64,000 nt of DNA from Achromobacter xylosoxidans (GCF_001457475.1 NZ_LN831029.1:1798001-1862000); one strand, 5' to 3'; shown: positions 1-11,411, counted from the stretch's first letter. Numbers and translations: made by a program. The notes: generated by a model not told the origin, from the sequence alone.

Positions 1-1432
1 CATCGTGCTGCCCATCATCGAGGCGCTGCTGGTGCTGACCATCGTGCTGCTGGCGGTGCCGCTGTTCGGGTTGGACGCGGGCACGGCGGCTGGACTGGCT
101 GCGGGGGCGGCAACCGAGTCGGCCGTGGTCGGGACCGCGGCGGAGGCGCTCAAGCACCTGGGGCTAGCCGACGCCGACGTGCAGCGCATGGAGGCCAATA
201 TCGCCACCGCCTACACGCTGACCTACCTGGTGGGCCTGATCAGCATCGTGTTCTTCACCAGCCAGGTGGCGCCCGCGCTGTTGCGCATCAACCTGCGCGA
301 CGCTTCCAAGGCGCTGGAGGAGAAACTCGGCGCGGGGCCTGGCGAGGCCGACGACAGCATGATGCCGACGCTGCCGCGGCTGGTGGGGCGCTCGCACGTG
401 GTCAAGGACGCCGATGGCAAGACCGTGGGCGAGGTCGAGGCCGAGATGGGCGGCCGCACCGCGATCAGCCGCATCCTGCGCAATGGCGAGGCGCTCGATC
501 CCACCCCCGCGGACGTATTGGCCACCGGCGACATCGTGGTGGTGCTGGGGCTGCGCCGCTTCGCGCTGCGGGCCGGCTCGGTGATCGGGCCCGAGATCCA
601 GCTGCCGGAGGCGCATGCCGATGATCTGCAGTTGGCCGAGTTGCAGGTCATCGTCAGCAAGAAGGAAGTCAATGGCCACACCGTGGGCGAACTGGCGGCG
701 CGTCCGCGGGCGCAGCGCGCGCGCGGCGTGTTCCTGCAGTCGATACAGCGTTCGGGCCATATGCTGCCGGTGACTCCGGCCACCGTGGTGCAGTATGGCG
801 ACCTGGTGACGCTGGTGGGCGCCGAACCGGAGTTGTCGCAGGCCGGCGCGGCGCTGGGTAACCAGTTGCGGCGCAGTGGCGTGACCGATCTGGTATTCCT
901 GTCGTTCGGCATTCTCGCCGGCTTGTTGATCGGCAGCCTGGCCGCGCGCCTGTGGGGCATTCCGGTGTCGCTGGGCAGTGGCGGCGGCGCGCTGGTCAGC
1001 GGCCTGGTCTGCGGCTGGATCAACGCCAAGCGGCCTGCGCTGGGCCACATGCCCGAGCAGGCTGTGCAATTGCTCAAGGACCTGGGGCTGGCGGTGTTCG
1101 TCGCCTGTGTCGGCCTGTCGGCAGGCCCGGAAGCGGTGTCGCTGATCCGCGAGCACGGGGCGGTGCTGCCGCTGATCGGCCTGCTGGTGTCGCTCGGGCC
1201 GGCCTGCCTGTCGCTGTGGGTCGGGCACAAGCTGCTCAAGATAGAGGGGCCGTTGCTGGTTGGCGCCATCGCGGGCCAGCATGTCAGCACGCCGGCGATC
1301 AGCGCCATCCTGGGAGCCAGTGGCAGCGCGGTGCCGCTGCTGGGCTACACCGTGACCTATGCCATCGCCAATGTGCTGCTGCCGGTGCTGGGACCGATCA
1401 TCGTGTCGCTGGCGCATCACCTGGGCGGCTGA
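1..1432 (+). CDS. AspT/YidE/YbjL-family transporter, 5' truncated by window edge
   Basis: Partial membrane transporter; the reading frame is open to the left edge, so the true start lies outside. About 475 residues are visible against roughly 560 usual for the family. Hydrophobic segments at the start are followed by two TrkA-C-like (RCK_C) regulatory domains at about residues 120-185 and 205-280, then a second block of membrane helices to the C-terminus. This arrangement (membrane half, two RCK_C domains, membrane half) is typical of aspartate:alanine exchanger relatives such as YidE and YbjL. The substrate cannot be told from sequence. Family call is firm; an aspartate:alanine role is only a possibility. 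Confidence 0.85.
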   Translation, partial: IVLPIIEALLVLTIVLLAVPLFGLDAGTAAGLAAGAATESAVVGTAAEALKHLGLADADVQRMEANIATAYTLTYLVGLISIVFFTSQVAPALLRINLRDASKALEEKLGAGPGEADDSMMPTLPRLVGRSHVVKDADGKTVGEVEAEMGGRTAISRILRNGEALDPTPADVLATGDIVVVLGLRRFALRAGSVIGPEIQLPEAHADDLQLAELQVIVSKKEVNGHTVGELAARPRAQRARGVFLQSIQRSGHMLPVTPATVVQYGDLVTLVGAEPELSQAGAALGNQLRRSGVTDLVFLSFGILAGLLIGSLAARLWGIPVSLGSGGGALVSGLVCGWINAKRPALGHMPEQAVQLLKDLGLAVFVACVGLSAGPEAVSLIREHGAVLPLIGLLVSLGPACLSLWVGHKLLKIEGPLLVGAIAGQHVSTPAISAILGASGSAVPLLGYTVTYAIANVLLPVLGPIIVSLAHHLGG

Positions 1433-1593
1433 GTCCGGTCGCATGGCCGGACCCATGACGGGGAACGAGGGTTTAACATAGGCTAGGGAAACTACCGAGA
1501 CCGCTATCGGCCGCGCCACGCGCGGCGCCCAAGGCGGCATCCCATCGCACCCCGCCGCGCCCGCCGTCACGGGAGCCGGCTCATGGAGACAAG

Positions 1594-3420
1594 ATGCCCT
1601 ACCTAACCCCGTTGCAGGATTTCCGCTTTGCGCTCAAGGAGCTGGCCGGCCTGGACGACGTCCTCAAGCTGCCCGGTTTCGAAGAGGTGACCCCCGACCT
1701 GGTGGACGCCATCCTGGAAGAGAATGGCCGCTTCGTCGAGCAGGCGATCGCTCCGCTGAATGTGCCGGGCGACACTCGCCCCCCGGTCTGGAATGATGGC
1801 CACGTGACCGCGACGCCGGGCTATGCCCAGGGCTTCAAGGACTACGCCGCCGGCGGCTGGCAGGGCCTGCAGCATCCGCAGGCCTGGGGCGGCCAGGGCT
1901 TGCCCAAGCTGGTCGCGGCCGCGCCCGGCGAGAACATCCAGGCGGCCAGCCTGGCGTTCTCGCTGTGCCCGATGCTGACCGACGGCGTGATCGAAGCCAT
2001 CCTGACGGTCGGGTCGGAAGAACAGCGCAGGAAGTTCGTGCCCAACCTGATCGGCGGCAAATGGACGGGAACCATGAACCTGACCGAGCCGCAGGCAGGT
2101 TCCGACCTGGCCCAGGTCGCCACCCGCGCGGTGCGCCAGGAAGACGGCAGCTACCGCCTGTCGGGCCAGAAGATCTTCATTACCTACGGCGAGCACGATC
2201 TGGCCGAGAACATCATCCACCTGGTGCTGGCGCGCACGCCGGACGCGCCCCCCGGGGTGAAAGGCATCTCGCTGTTCATCGTGCCGAAGTTCCTGGTCGG
2301 GGCCGATGGCTCCCTGGGGCCGCGCAACGATGTCTGGTGCGCGTCGCTGGAGCACAAGCTGGGCATCCACGGCAGTCCCACCGCCGTGCTGCTGTACGGA
2401 TCCGGCAAGGGCGAGGCGGGCGAGGGCGCGGTCGGCTACCTGGTGGGCGAACTGAACCGTGGCCTGGAATACATGTTCATCATGATGAACGCGGCGCGCT
2501 ATTCGGTCGGGCAGCAGGGCATCGGCGTGTCCGAGCGCGCCTACCAGCACGCGCTGGCCTACGCGCGCGAACGGGTGCAGGGACGCGCCGTGGAAGGTTC
2601 CAGCGCCGCCGTCGCGATCGCGCGCCATCCGGACGTGCAGCGCATGCTGCTGACCATGAAGGCGCTGACCGAGGCGGCGCGCGCCGTGTCCTACGTGACG
2701 GCGGCGGCCCACGACAAGGGCACTCACCATCCCGACCCGGAGCAGCGGGCCCGCAACCGCGCTTTCTACGAATACATGGTGCCCATCGTGAAGGGGTTTG
2801 CCACCGAGTCGGCGGTGGAGGTGGCCTCGCTTGGCGTGCAGGTGCACGGCGGCATGGGCTACATCGAGGAGACCGGGGCGGCCCAGTATTACCGCGATGC
2901 CCGCATCCTGCCGATCTACGAGGGCACCACCGCGATCCAGGCCAATGACCTGGTCAGCCGCAAGACCCAGCGCGATGCCGGTGCCACCGCCTACGCCGCC
3001 ATTGCCGCCATGCGCGAGACGCTGCGGGCGGTCGAGGCCGAGTCCTCGCGCGCCGCGGCGTCCGAGCGCGACGGCCTGCGCCTGCTGCGCGACAACCTCG
3101 ACAGCGCGATCCAGGCCTACGAGTCGGGGGTGGAATTCATCCTGGAGCAAACGGCGGTGAACATCCGCGCCGTCTATGCCAGCAGCGTGCCGTACCTGAT
3201 GCTGGCCGGCGTGGTGCACGGCGGTTGGCAGATGGCGCGCGCCGTGCTGGCGTGCCGCCGACACCTGGCGGCGGGATCGACCGATCCGTTCCATCGCGAG
3301 AAGCTGGCGACCGGATTGTTCTACGCCGCCCACATCCTGCCGCGCGCCCTGGCGCTGTCGGCGGCGGTGCGCGCCGGGGTGGTGGCGGACGCCTGCGGCG
3401 CCGCCGCGAATATTGCATAA
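1594..3420 (+). CDS. Acyl-CoA dehydrogenase (long form with C-terminal extension)
   Basis: FAD-dependent acyl-CoA dehydrogenase, 608 residues, catalysing alpha,beta-desaturation of an acyl-CoA. The middle-domain signature MNLTEPQAGSDL begins near residue 161, the C-terminal helical domain carries GMGYIEETGA, and PIYEGTTAIQ near residue 441 holds the glutamate expected as catalytic base. It is about 200 residues longer than short-chain enzymes; the extra C-terminal block (about 465-600) matches the acetyl-CoA dehydrogenase-like extension of the DmdC/long FadE-like class. Chain-length specificity is unknown. The ATG follows GGAGACA at a good distance. It appears monocistronic. Confidence 0.9.
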   Translation: MPYLTPLQDFRFALKELAGLDDVLKLPGFEEVTPDLVDAILEENGRFVEQAIAPLNVPGDTRPPVWNDGHVTATPGYAQGFKDYAAGGWQGLQHPQAWGGQGLPKLVAAAPGENIQAASLAFSLCPMLTDGVIEAILTVGSEEQRRKFVPNLIGGKWTGTMNLTEPQAGSDLAQVATRAVRQEDGSYRLSGQKIFITYGEHDLAENIIHLVLARTPDAPPGVKGISLFIVPKFLVGADGSLGPRNDVWCASLEHKLGIHGSPTAVLLYGSGKGEAGEGAVGYLVGELNRGLEYMFIMMNAARYSVGQQGIGVSERAYQHALAYARERVQGRAVEGSSAAVAIARHPDVQRMLLTMKALTEAARAVSYVTAAAHDKGTHHPDPEQRARNRAFYEYMVPIVKGFATESAVEVASLGVQVHGGMGYIEETGAAQYYRDARILPIYEGTTAIQANDLVSRKTQRDAGATAYAAIAAMRETLRAVEAESSRAAASERDGLRLLRDNLDSAIQAYESGVEFILEQTAVNIRAVYASSVPYLMLAGVVHGGWQMARAVLACRRHLAAGSTDPFHREKLATGLFYAAHILPRALALSAAVRAGVVADACGAAANIA

Positions 3421-3511
3421 GGTTATATGTCTTGCGTATTTTCCCTGCAACAGGTTTGATGGAAGAATCGTTTTGGAGGGCGGCACCGGCCGCCGCCGAA
3501 ACGTTTTTCCA

Positions 3512-3537
3512 ACCGGCCGCCGGACAGGGCGGCCGGT
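3512..3537. repeat. 10-bp-arm inverted repeat upstream of the peroxiredoxin gene
   Basis: ACCGGCCGCC and GGCGGCCGGT form perfect arms around a 6-nt loop. No T-run follows, so this is not a classical terminator; it would fold in the peroxiredoxin 5' leader. Confidence 0.45.
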
Positions 3538-3573
3538 CGATTCCGCAACCCGAATCCGCAAGCAGGAGACACC

Positions 3574-4215
<642 letters not shown>

Positions 4216-4279
4216 ATAAGAAATCCGTTTATGGGCGGCCGGCGCCGCCCCTCCGGACGGCGCCCGAAAAAGCGCCCGC

Positions 4280-4314
4280 AAAGCCGCGTATTCCCTGGGA
4301 ATGCGCGGCTTTTT
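4280..4314 (+). terminator. Rho-independent terminator after the peroxiredoxin gene
   Basis: AAAGCCGCG pairs with CGCGGCTTT and an inner ATTCCC pairs with GGGAAT (one G.T pair between), followed by TTTT. It separates the peroxiredoxin gene from the sulfate cluster. Confidence 0.85.
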
Positions 4315-4440
4315 CACGTCTTGCGGCGGGCGCGCTATATGCCTGGAAGCGATGAGCAATCAAAGAATGATTCGTTCCGTTCAGAACAGGCCGCCGGCAC
4401 ACTTGCTTTCACATTGCCAAACACGCGAAGGGAGCAAGGA

Positions 4441-5469
4441 ATGTCTTTCAGGAAAGCCGGATGGTTGGCCGCCTTGGCCGCAGTGACGATGTCTCTTGCC
4501 GCGATTGCGCCGGCGCAGGCGCAGCAGAAGCAGACGCTGTTGAACGTGTCCTATGATCCGACGCGCGAACTGTACCGCGCCATCGATGACGCCTTCATCA
4601 AGCAATACAAGGAAAAGGCCAACGTCGACCTGACCATCCGCCAGTCGCACGGTGGTTCCGGCCGCCAGGCGCGCTCGGTCATCGACGGCCTGGAAGCCGA
4701 CGTGGTGACGCTGGCGCTGGCCTACGACATCGACGCCCTCGCCGACCGCGGCCTCCTGCCCGAAAACTGGCAGGCGCGCCTGCCGCAGAACAGCTCGCCC
4801 TACACCTCGACCATCGTGTTCCTGGTGCGCAAGGGCAACCCCAAGCACATCAAGGACTGGGACGACCTGATCAAGGACGGCGTGCAGGTGATCACGCCCA
4901 ACCCCAAGACCTCCGGCGGCGCGCGCTGGAACTACCTGGCCGCCTGGGCCTACGCGCTGGAAAAGAACGGCGGCAGCGAAGACAAGGCGCGCGCCTACGT
5001 CGGCGACCTGCTCAAGCACGTGCCGGTGCTGGATACCGGCGCCCGCGGCGCTACCACCACCTTCGTCGAACGCGGCGTCGGCGACGTGTTGCTGGCGTGG
5101 GAGAACGAGGCCTTCCTCGCGCTGGAAGAATTGGGTCCGGACAAGTTCGACATCGTGGTGCCGTCGCTGTCGATCCTGGCCGAGCCGCCCGTGGCCATCG
5201 TCGACAAGATCGTCGACAAGAAGGGCACCCGCGCCGCGGCCCAGGCCTACCTGGAATTCCTCTACACCCCGGCAGCCCAGGAAATCATCGCCAAGAACTA
5301 CTACCGGCCGATCGACAAGACCGTGGCCGCCAAGTACGAAAGCAAGTTCCCCAAGGTCAAGCTGGTGACCATCGACGACAAGATCTTCGGCGGCTGGCGC
5401 AAGGCGCAGAAGGACCACTTCAGCGACGGCGGCACCTTCGACCAGATCTACCAGCCGCAGAAGAAGTAA
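4441..5469 (+). CDS. sbp: Periplasmic sulfate-binding protein of the sulfate ABC transporter
   Basis: Solute receptor of 342 residues that captures sulfate or thiosulfate in the periplasm for CysTWA. A Sec signal peptide runs from the N-terminal MSFRKAG through a hydrophobic core to AQAQQ (about residues 1-25). The mature part contains the Sbp/CysP signatures [15 protein letters not shown] and [13 protein letters not shown] chose ATG 4441, which follows AGGGAGCAAGGA and starts a clean signal peptide; the frame is open farther upstream but that part lacks these marks. First gene of the cys cluster, 24 bp before cysT. Sbp and CysP cannot be separated by eye. Confidence 0.93.
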   Translation: MSFRKAGWLAALAAVTMSLAAIAPAQAQQKQTLLNVSYDPTRELYRAIDDAFIKQYKEKANVDLTIRQSHGGSGRQARSVIDGLEADVVTLALAYDIDALADRGLLPENWQARLPQNSSPYTSTIVFLVRKGNPKHIKDWDDLIKDGVQVITPNPKTSGGARWNYLAAWAYALEKNGGSEDKARAYVGDLLKHVPVLDTGARGATTTFVERGVGDVLLAWENEAFLALEELGPDKFDIVVPSLSILAEPPVAIVDKIVDKKGTRAAAQAYLEFLYTPAAQEIIAKNYYRPIDKTVAAKYESKFPKVKLVTIDDKIFGGWRKAQKDHFSDGGTFDQIYQPQKK

Positions 5470-5493
5470 GCGGACAACCAGCGGACGACGGCC

Positions 5494-6384
5494 ATGACTA
5501 CAGCCTCGATTCCGACGGCAAAGGGCGCGCGGGCGCCTTTTGCCGTTCGGCGCAACAGCCCGGGCGTGCTGCCCGGTTTCGGCATTTCCATGGGCTACGC
5601 GGTGCTGTACCTGAGCGTGCTCGTGCTGATTCCCCTGGCGGCGCTGCCGATCAAGAGCGCCTCGCTGGGCTGGCAGGGCTTCTGGGACGCGGTGACGGCG
5701 CCACGGGTGCTGGCGTCGTATCAACTCACCTTCGGCGCCTCGCTGCTGGCGGCGCTGGTGAACCTGGTGTTCGGCACCATCGTGGCCTGGGTGCTGGTGC
5801 GCTACCGCTTTCCGGGCAAGAAGATCCTGGACGCGCTGGTGGACCTGCCGTTCGCGCTGCCCACCGCCGTGGCCGGCATCGCCCTGACCGCGCTGTACGC
5901 GGAAAAGGGCTGGCTGGGCGCGCCGCTGGCCAACTGGTTCGGCCTGAAAGTGGCGTTCACGCCGCTGGGCATCGTGATCGCGCTGATTTTCATCGGCGTG
6001 CCGTTCGTGGTGCGCACGGTGCAGCCGGTGCTGGAAGACATCGAGCGCGAGATTGAGGAGGCCGCCGCCAGCCTGGGCGCGGACCGCTGGCAGACGATCC
6101 GCCGCGTGCTGCTGCCGAGCCTGGTGCCGGCGCTGATGACCGGCTTCGCGCTGGCGTTCGCCCGCGCGGTGGGCGAGTACGGTTCGGTGGTGTTCATCGC
6201 CGGCAACATGCCGATGGTGTCCGAGATCACGCCGCTGCTGATCATCGCCAAGCTGGAGCAGTTCGACTATGCCGGCGCCGCCGCCATCGCCACCGTGATG
6301 CTGGTGCTGTCGTTCGTGCTGCTTTTCGTCATTAATCTGCTGCAGGGCTGGCAGGCCCGTCGTGGCCTCGGGAGACAGGCATGA
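5494..6384 (+). CDS. cysT: Sulfate ABC transporter permease CysT
   Basis: Inner-membrane permease of 296 residues (also called CysU), forming the sulfate channel with CysW. Six hydrophobic segments are apparent, and the EAA loop that contacts the ATPase reads [18 protein letters not shown] around residues 188-205. The N-terminal 25 residues are a polar extension. Its TGA overlaps the cysW start codon as ATGA, indicating translational coupling. Confidence 0.95.
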   Translation: MTTASIPTAKGARAPFAVRRNSPGVLPGFGISMGYAVLYLSVLVLIPLAALPIKSASLGWQGFWDAVTAPRVLASYQLTFGASLLAALVNLVFGTIVAWVLVRYRFPGKKILDALVDLPFALPTAVAGIALTALYAEKGWLGAPLANWFGLKVAFTPLGIVIALIFIGVPFVVRTVQPVLEDIEREIEEAAASLGADRWQTIRRVLLPSLVPALMTGFALAFARAVGEYGSVVFIAGNMPMVSEITPLLIIAKLEQFDYAGAAAIATVMLVLSFVLLFVINLLQGWQARRGLGRQA

Positions 6385-7280
6385 GCTTTGTTGACCGTCC
6401 CGCCCACCTGACCGAGCCGCGCTGGGTGCGCGGCATCCTGCTGTTCCTGGCGCTGGGTTTCCTGGCACTGTTCCTGCTGGTGCCGCTGGCCGCGGTGTTC
6501 TACGAGGCTTTCCGCAAGGGCTGGCAGCTGTACCTGGAGGCCATCGTCGAGCCCGATGCGCTGGCCGCGATCCGCCTGACGCTGGTGGTGGCGGCGATCG
6601 CGCTGCCGGTGAACCTGGTGTTCGGCGTGGCCGCCGCCTGGGCCATCACCAAGTTCCAGTTCCGCGGCAAGCAGTTCCTGATCACGCTGATCGACCTGCC
6701 GTTCTCGGTGTCGCCGGTGGTGGCCGGCCTGGTGTTCGTGCTGCTGTTCGGCACGCAGGGCTGGTTCGGCGACTGGCTGCAGGCGCACGACCTGAAGATC
6801 GTCTATGCCGTGCCGGGCATCATCCTGGCCTCGCTGTTCGTGACCTTCCCCTTCGTCGCGCGCGAGCTGATCCCCCTGATGCAGGCGCAGGGCAGCGAGG
6901 AAGAGCAGGCCGCGCTGACGCTGGGCGCGAGCGGCTGGCAGATCTTCTGGCGCGTGACGCTGCCCAACATCAAGTGGGGCCTGCTGTACGGCGCCATTCT
7001 CTGCAATGCGCGCGCCATGGGCGAGTTCGGCGCGGTCTCGGTGGTGTCGGGCCAGATCCGCGGCCTGACCAACACCATGACCCTGCACGTGGAGATTCTC
7101 TACAACGAATACCAGTATTCGGCGGCGTTCGCGGTGGCCTCGCTGCTGGCGCTGCTGGCGTTGGTGACGCTGGTGGCCAAGAACGTGATCGAGTGGCGCA
7201 ACGCGCGCTACCTGAAGGCGGCGGAACTGCCGGTCGAGTATCCCGGGCCCGCGACGGCCATCAAGCCGGCCGTCGCCTGA
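6381..7280 (+). CDS. cysW: Sulfate ABC transporter permease CysW
   Basis: Second permease of the sulfate importer, 299 residues. It has six predicted membrane segments and an EAA-loop variant ([18 protein letters not shown], about residues 173-190). It begins within the last codons of cysT (ATGA). The order receptor-CysT-CysW-CysA is the standard sulfate/thiosulfate importer layout. Confidence 0.95.
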   Translation: MSFVDRPAHLTEPRWVRGILLFLALGFLALFLLVPLAAVFYEAFRKGWQLYLEAIVEPDALAAIRLTLVVAAIALPVNLVFGVAAAWAITKFQFRGKQFLITLIDLPFSVSPVVAGLVFVLLFGTQGWFGDWLQAHDLKIVYAVPGIILASLFVTFPFVARELIPLMQAQGSEEEQAALTLGASGWQIFWRVTLPNIKWGLLYGAILCNARAMGEFGAVSVVSGQIRGLTNTMTLHVEILYNEYQYSAAFAVASLLALLALVTLVAKNVIEWRNARYLKAAELPVEYPGPATAIKPAVA

Positions 7281-7305
7281 CGCGGCCGGCCAGACGGAGA
7301 CAAGC

Positions 7306-8370
7306 ATGAGTATCGAAGTACGCAATCTTTCCAAGCGCTTCGGCCAGTTCCGGGCGCTCAACGACGTCTCGCTGCACATCGAGACGGGCGAGCTGGTGGC
7401 GCTGCTGGGGCCTTCGGGCTGTGGCAAGACCACGCTGCTGCGCATCATCGCCGGGCTGGAGTCGGCCGACACGGGCAGCGTGCTGTTCGCCGGCGAGGAC
7501 GCCACCGCGGTGGACGTGCGCCAGCGCCAGGTCGGCTTCGTGTTCCAGCACTACGCGCTGTTCAAGCACATGACGGTGTTCGAGAACGTCGCCTTCGGGC
7601 TGCGCGTCAAGCACCGTTCGCAGCGGCCGCCGGAAGACCAGATCCGGCGCAAGGTGCATGACCTGCTCAATCTGGTGCAACTGGACTGGCTGGCGGACCG
7701 CTACCCGGCGCAGCTGTCGGGCGGCCAGCGCCAGCGCATCGCCCTGGCGCGGGCGCTGGCGGTGGAGCCGCGCGTGCTGTTGCTGGACGAGCCCTTCGGC
7801 GCGCTCGACGCCAAGGTGCGCAAGGAACTGCGGCGCTGGCTGCGCCGCCTGCACGACGAGCTGAACGTGGCCAGCGTGTTCGTCACGCACGACCAGGAAG
7901 AGGCGTTGGAGGTGGCCGACCGCGTGGTGCTGATGAATGCCGGCAAGATCGAACAGGTCGGCACGCCGCGCGAAGTCTGGGAAGGGCCGGCCACGCCCTT
8001 CGTCTATGGCTTCCTGGGCGACGTCAACCAGTTGCAGGGCGTGGCCAGCCGCGGCGTCTGGGAAGGGGCGGGCCTGTCGTTGCCGGCGCCCGAACTGGCG
8101 CAGGCCGAGGCGCAGCGCGCCACCGCCTATGTGCGGCCGCACGAATTCGACATCGAGCGCTATCGGGCCGGCGCCGCCGGCATTCCGGTGCGCCTGTCCC
8201 ATGCCTACCTGGCCGGCCCCAGCGCCTACCTGGAACTGGCCAGCGAGGATTCCGACGCCGTCATCGAGGCCGAGGTGCCCGAGCACCTGTACCGGGAGCT
8301 CGGCCTGCGCGATGGCGACGTGCTGCTGGCCCGCCCGCGCCGGGCCCGTATCTTCGCGGTGCAAGCATGA
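7306..8370 (+). CDS. cysA: Sulfate/thiosulfate import ATP-binding protein CysA
   Basis: ATPase of the sulfate importer, 354 residues, cytoplasmic and membrane-associated. Walker A is GPSGCGKTT (about residues 35-43), the ABC signature is [15 protein letters not shown], Walker B is [12 protein letters not shown] and the switch histidine lies in [10 protein letters not shown]. After about residue 240 comes a C-terminal regulatory part of the CysA/TOBE-like type. Its stop overlaps the cysH start as ATGA, tying import to reduction. Confidence 0.95.
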   Translation: MSIEVRNLSKRFGQFRALNDVSLHIETGELVALLGPSGCGKTTLLRIIAGLESADTGSVLFAGEDATAVDVRQRQVGFVFQHYALFKHMTVFENVAFGLRVKHRSQRPPEDQIRRKVHDLLNLVQLDWLADRYPAQLSGGQRQRIALARALAVEPRVLLLDEPFGALDAKVRKELRRWLRRLHDELNVASVFVTHDQEEALEVADRVVLMNAGKIEQVGTPREVWEGPATPFVYGFLGDVNQLQGVASRGVWEGAGLSLPAPELAQAEAQRATAYVRPHEFDIERYRAGAAGIPVRLSHAYLAGPSAYLELASEDSDAVIEAEVPEHLYRELGLRDGDVLLARPRRARIFAVQA

Positions 8371-9113
8371 CGACGGCCGCACTCGATACCGGCCTGGAGC
8401 CGGCCCTGGCAGCACGCTGGGACGAACTGCAGGCGCGGCTGGCCGACATCCAGCGGCGCTATCCCGATGCGGCACTGGCGTCGTCGCTGGCGGCCGAGGA
8501 CATGGTGTTGACGCACGCCATCTACAGCGCCGGCCTGGGCCTGGAAGTCTTCACGCTCGACACCGGCCGGCTGCACGCGGAAACGCTGGGCGTGCTGGAC
8601 GCGGTGCGCGAGCGCTATGGGCGCGAGGTCACCGTGTACCGGCCCGACGGCGACGCGGTCGAACGCCACGTGGCCGAGCATGGCGCCTATGCCTTCTACG
8701 AAAGCGTCGAGCTGCGCAAGGCCTGTTGCCAGATCCGCAAGGTCGAGCCGCTCAAGCGCGCGCTGGCCGGGCGCGGCGCCTGGATCACCGGGCAGCGGCG
8801 GGCGCAGTCGGCCACGCGCGGCGAGCTGCACCTGGAAGAAGACGACGCCACCTTCGGGCTCTACAAGTTCAACCCGCTGGCCGAATGGAGCGAAGCGGAC
8901 GTCTGGGGCGTGATCCGCGCCCTCGGCATTCCGTACAACCCGCTACACGACCAGGGCTATCCGTCCATCGGCTGCGAACCCTGTACCCGCGCCATCCGCC
9001 CGGGCGAAGACCTGCGCGCGGGGCGCTGGTGGTGGGAGTCGTCGGATTCCAAGGAATGCGGCCTGCACGCAGGCAACCGGGTCATCGGCATCGTCGCGGC
9101 TCCCCGCGACTGA
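8367..9113 (+). CDS. cysH: Adenylyl-sulfate (APS) reductase, CysH family
   Basis: Reduces activated sulfate to sulfite using thioredoxin or glutathione; 248 residues. Besides the catalytic ECGLH cysteine (Cys231) it has the pairs Cys120-Cys121 and Cys203-x2-Cys206, which in this family bind a 4Fe-4S cluster and mark APS rather than PAPS reductases. This fits the absence of cysC (APS kinase) in the cluster and of a kinase domain on CysN. It starts inside the cysA stop (ATGA). The sulfite reductase gene is not in the window. Confidence 0.93.
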   Translation: MTTAALDTGLEPALAARWDELQARLADIQRRYPDAALASSLAAEDMVLTHAIYSAGLGLEVFTLDTGRLHAETLGVLDAVRERYGREVTVYRPDGDAVERHVAEHGAYAFYESVELRKACCQIRKVEPLKRALAGRGAWITGQRRAQSATRGELHLEEDDATFGLYKFNPLAEWSEADVWGVIRALGIPYNPLHDQGYPSIGCEPCTRAIRPGEDLRAGRWWWESSDSKECGLHAGNRVIGIVAAPRD

Positions 9114-9152
9114 CGCCGCCACCCATCAGAAATCCGTTTTAGGGGAATATTC

Positions 9153-10061
9153 ATGTCCGCAGTGATCCAACGCAGCCACCTGGACTGGCTGGAATCGGAA
9201 GCCATCTTCATCCTGCGCGAGGTGGCCGCCGAAAGCGAGAAGCCCGTGCTGCTGTTTTCGGGCGGCAAGGACTCGGTGGTGCTGTTGCGCCTGGCCGAAA
9301 AGGCCTTCCGCCCGGGACGCTTTCCGTTCCCGCTGATGCACATCGACACCGGCCACAACTTCGACGAGGTCATTGCCTTTCGCGACGCCCGCGCCGCCGA
9401 GCTGGGCGAGACCCTGATCGTGCGCAGCGTGGAAGACTCGATCAAGCGCGGCAGCGTGGTGCTGCGGCGCGAGACCGATTCGCGCAACGCGGCGCAGGCC
9501 GTGACGCTGCTGGAGGCGATCGAGGAATTCGGCTTCGACGCCTGCATCGGCGGCGCCCGCCGCGACGAGGAAAAGGCGCGCGCCAAGGAACGCATCTTCT
9601 CGTTCCGCGACGAGTTCGGCCAGTGGGACCCCAAGGCCCAGCGCCCCGAACTGTGGAACCTGTTCAACACCAAGGTGCACCGCGGCGAGAACATGCGGGT
9701 GTTTCCGATCTCCAACTGGACCGAGCTGGACGTCTGGCAGTACATCCAGCGCGAACGGCTGGCGCTGCCGTCGATCTACTTCAGCCACCAGCGCGAGGTG
9801 GTGCGGCGCAAGGGCCTGTTGGTGCCGGTGACGCGCCTGACGCCGCCGCAGGACGGCGATGCGGTCGAGCGCCTGTCGGTGCGTTTCCGCACGGTGGGCG
9901 ACATTTCCTGCACCTGCCCGGTGGCCTCGGAGGCCGCCGATACCGCCGCCATCATCGCCGAGACCGCGGTGACCGACATCACCGAGCGCGGCGCCACGCG
10001 CATGGATGACCAGACTTCCGAGGCCTCGATGGAGCGCCGCAAGAAGGAAGGCTATTTCTGA
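9153..10061 (+). CDS. cysD: Sulfate adenylyltransferase subunit 2
   Basis: Small subunit of ATP sulfurylase, 302 residues, which forms APS from ATP and sulfate. The PP-loop motif LLFSGGKDSVVLL lies near residue 33, with downstream HIDTGHNF and the family GGARRDEEKARAKER. The C-terminus ends in the typical MERRKKEGYF. It pairs with CysN encoded 43 bp downstream. Confidence 0.96.
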   Translation: MSAVIQRSHLDWLESEAIFILREVAAESEKPVLLFSGGKDSVVLLRLAEKAFRPGRFPFPLMHIDTGHNFDEVIAFRDARAAELGETLIVRSVEDSIKRGSVVLRRETDSRNAAQAVTLLEAIEEFGFDACIGGARRDEEKARAKERIFSFRDEFGQWDPKAQRPELWNLFNTKVHRGENMRVFPISNWTELDVWQYIQRERLALPSIYFSHQREVVRRKGLLVPVTRLTPPQDGDAVERLSVRFRTVGDISCTCPVASEAADTAAIIAETAVTDITERGATRMDDQTSEASMERRKKEGYF

Positions 10062-10104
10062 TTGCATGAGCGGCCGGCGCCAGCCCGGCCCACAGGGGAC
10101 GCAT

Positions 10105-11403
10105 ATGAACGCAGTAAACGATTCTTTTCTTTCCGGCGCCGACACGGGCGTGCTGCGCCTGATCACCGCGGGTTCGGTCGACGACGGCAAATCGACGCTG
10201 ATCGGCCGCCTGCTGTATGACAGCAAGGGCGTGTTCGCCGACCAGCTCGACGCCATCTCGCGCGCCAAGTACAAGCGCGTGGCCGAGGGCGCCATCGATT
10301 TCTCGCTGCTGACCGACGGCCTGGAAGCCGAGCGTGAGCAGGGCATCACGATCGACGTGGCCTACCGCTATTTCTCGACGCCGGCGCGCAAGTTCATCAT
10401 CGCCGACGCGCCCGGCCACGAGCAGTACACCCGCAACATGGTCACCGGCGCGTCCACCGCCGACGTGGCGGTGATCCTGATCGACGCCACGCGCGCGGCC
10501 GACGGCAAGCTGCTGCCGCAGACCAAGCGCCACAGCACCATCGCCCGCCTGCTCGGCATCCGCCACATCGTGGTGGCGGTCAACAAGATGGACCTGGTGG
10601 ACTGGGACCCCGCCGTGTTCGAGCGCATCCGCGACGCCTACGCCGACCTGGCGGGCAAGCTCGGCATCGCACACTTCGACGCGCTGCCGTTGTCGGCGCT
10701 GAACGGCGACAACGTGGTGACGCTGTCGGACAAGACGCCCTGGTACACGGGCCAGCCGCTGCTGACGCTGCTGGAATCGCTCGATCTGGCGGCCGATGGC
10801 CGCGCCGGGCCGCTGCGCTTTCCGGTGCAATGGGTGTCGCGCCACGACGGCAGCCTCAAGGATGATTTCCGCGGCTACGCGGGCCGCATTGCCAGCGGCG
10901 TGCTGCGTCCGGGTGACGAGATCGCGGTGCAGCCTTCGGGCGTGACCGCGCGCGTGCAGGAGGTGCGGCTGTTCGATCGCGCGCTGGATGAAGCGGTGGC
11001 GGGCGATTCGGTCACGCTGGTGCTCGACCGCGATGTCGACGTGTCGCGCGGCGACGTGATCGTGCATGCGTCGGCGCCGGCGCAGGTGGCGCGCGAGTTC
11101 GAGACCGAGCTGTGCTGGCTCGACGCGCAGGCGCTCAACCCTGCGCGCAAGTATCTGCTCAAGCATGGCACGCGCCTGACGTCGGCGAAGATCCGCGCGG
11201 TGCTCACGCATCGCGACATCCACGAATTGCAGGAAGTGGAGAACACCGAAGGCACGCTGCGCATGAACGACATCGGCCGCGTCACGTTCACCACGCGCGA
11301 GTCGTTGGCGATCGATCGATATGCGGATGTGCCCGCCACCGGCGCATTCATCCTGATCGACGAAGCCACGCATCAGACCGCGGCGGCGGGCATGCTGCGG
11401 TAA
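10105..11403 (+). CDS. cysN: Sulfate adenylyltransferase subunit 1 (GTPase)
   Basis: Large subunit of ATP sulfurylase, 432 residues; GTP hydrolysis drives APS formation. G1 is GSVDDGKSTLIGRLL, G3 is DAPGHEQYTRNM and G4 is NKMD, followed by EF-Tu-like beta-barrel domains. The open frame extends 33 codons upstream, but ATG 10105 gives the family N-terminus and follows AGGGGACGCAT. No APS kinase domain is fused, as expected beside an APS-type CysH. Last gene of the sulfate cluster. Confidence 0.95.
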   Translation: MNAVNDSFLSGADTGVLRLITAGSVDDGKSTLIGRLLYDSKGVFADQLDAISRAKYKRVAEGAIDFSLLTDGLEAEREQGITIDVAYRYFSTPARKFIIADAPGHEQYTRNMVTGASTADVAVILIDATRAADGKLLPQTKRHSTIARLLGIRHIVVAVNKMDLVDWDPAVFERIRDAYADLAGKLGIAHFDALPLSALNGDNVVTLSDKTPWYTGQPLLTLLESLDLAADGRAGPLRFPVQWVSRHDGSLKDDFRGYAGRIASGVLRPGDEIAVQPSGVTARVQEVRLFDRALDEAVAGDSVTLVLDRDVDVSRGDVIVHASAPAQVAREFETELCWLDAQALNPARKYLLKHGTRLTSAKIRAVLTHRDIHELQEVENTEGTLRMNDIGRVTFTTRESLAIDRYADVPATGAFILIDEATHQTAAAGMLR

Positions 11404-11411
11404 ACCGCAAG

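Noticed and set aside
4216..4440. CysB-type activator site upstream of sbp
   Set aside because: TATATG and several AT-rich bits occur, but no arrangement convincing enough to report as a site.
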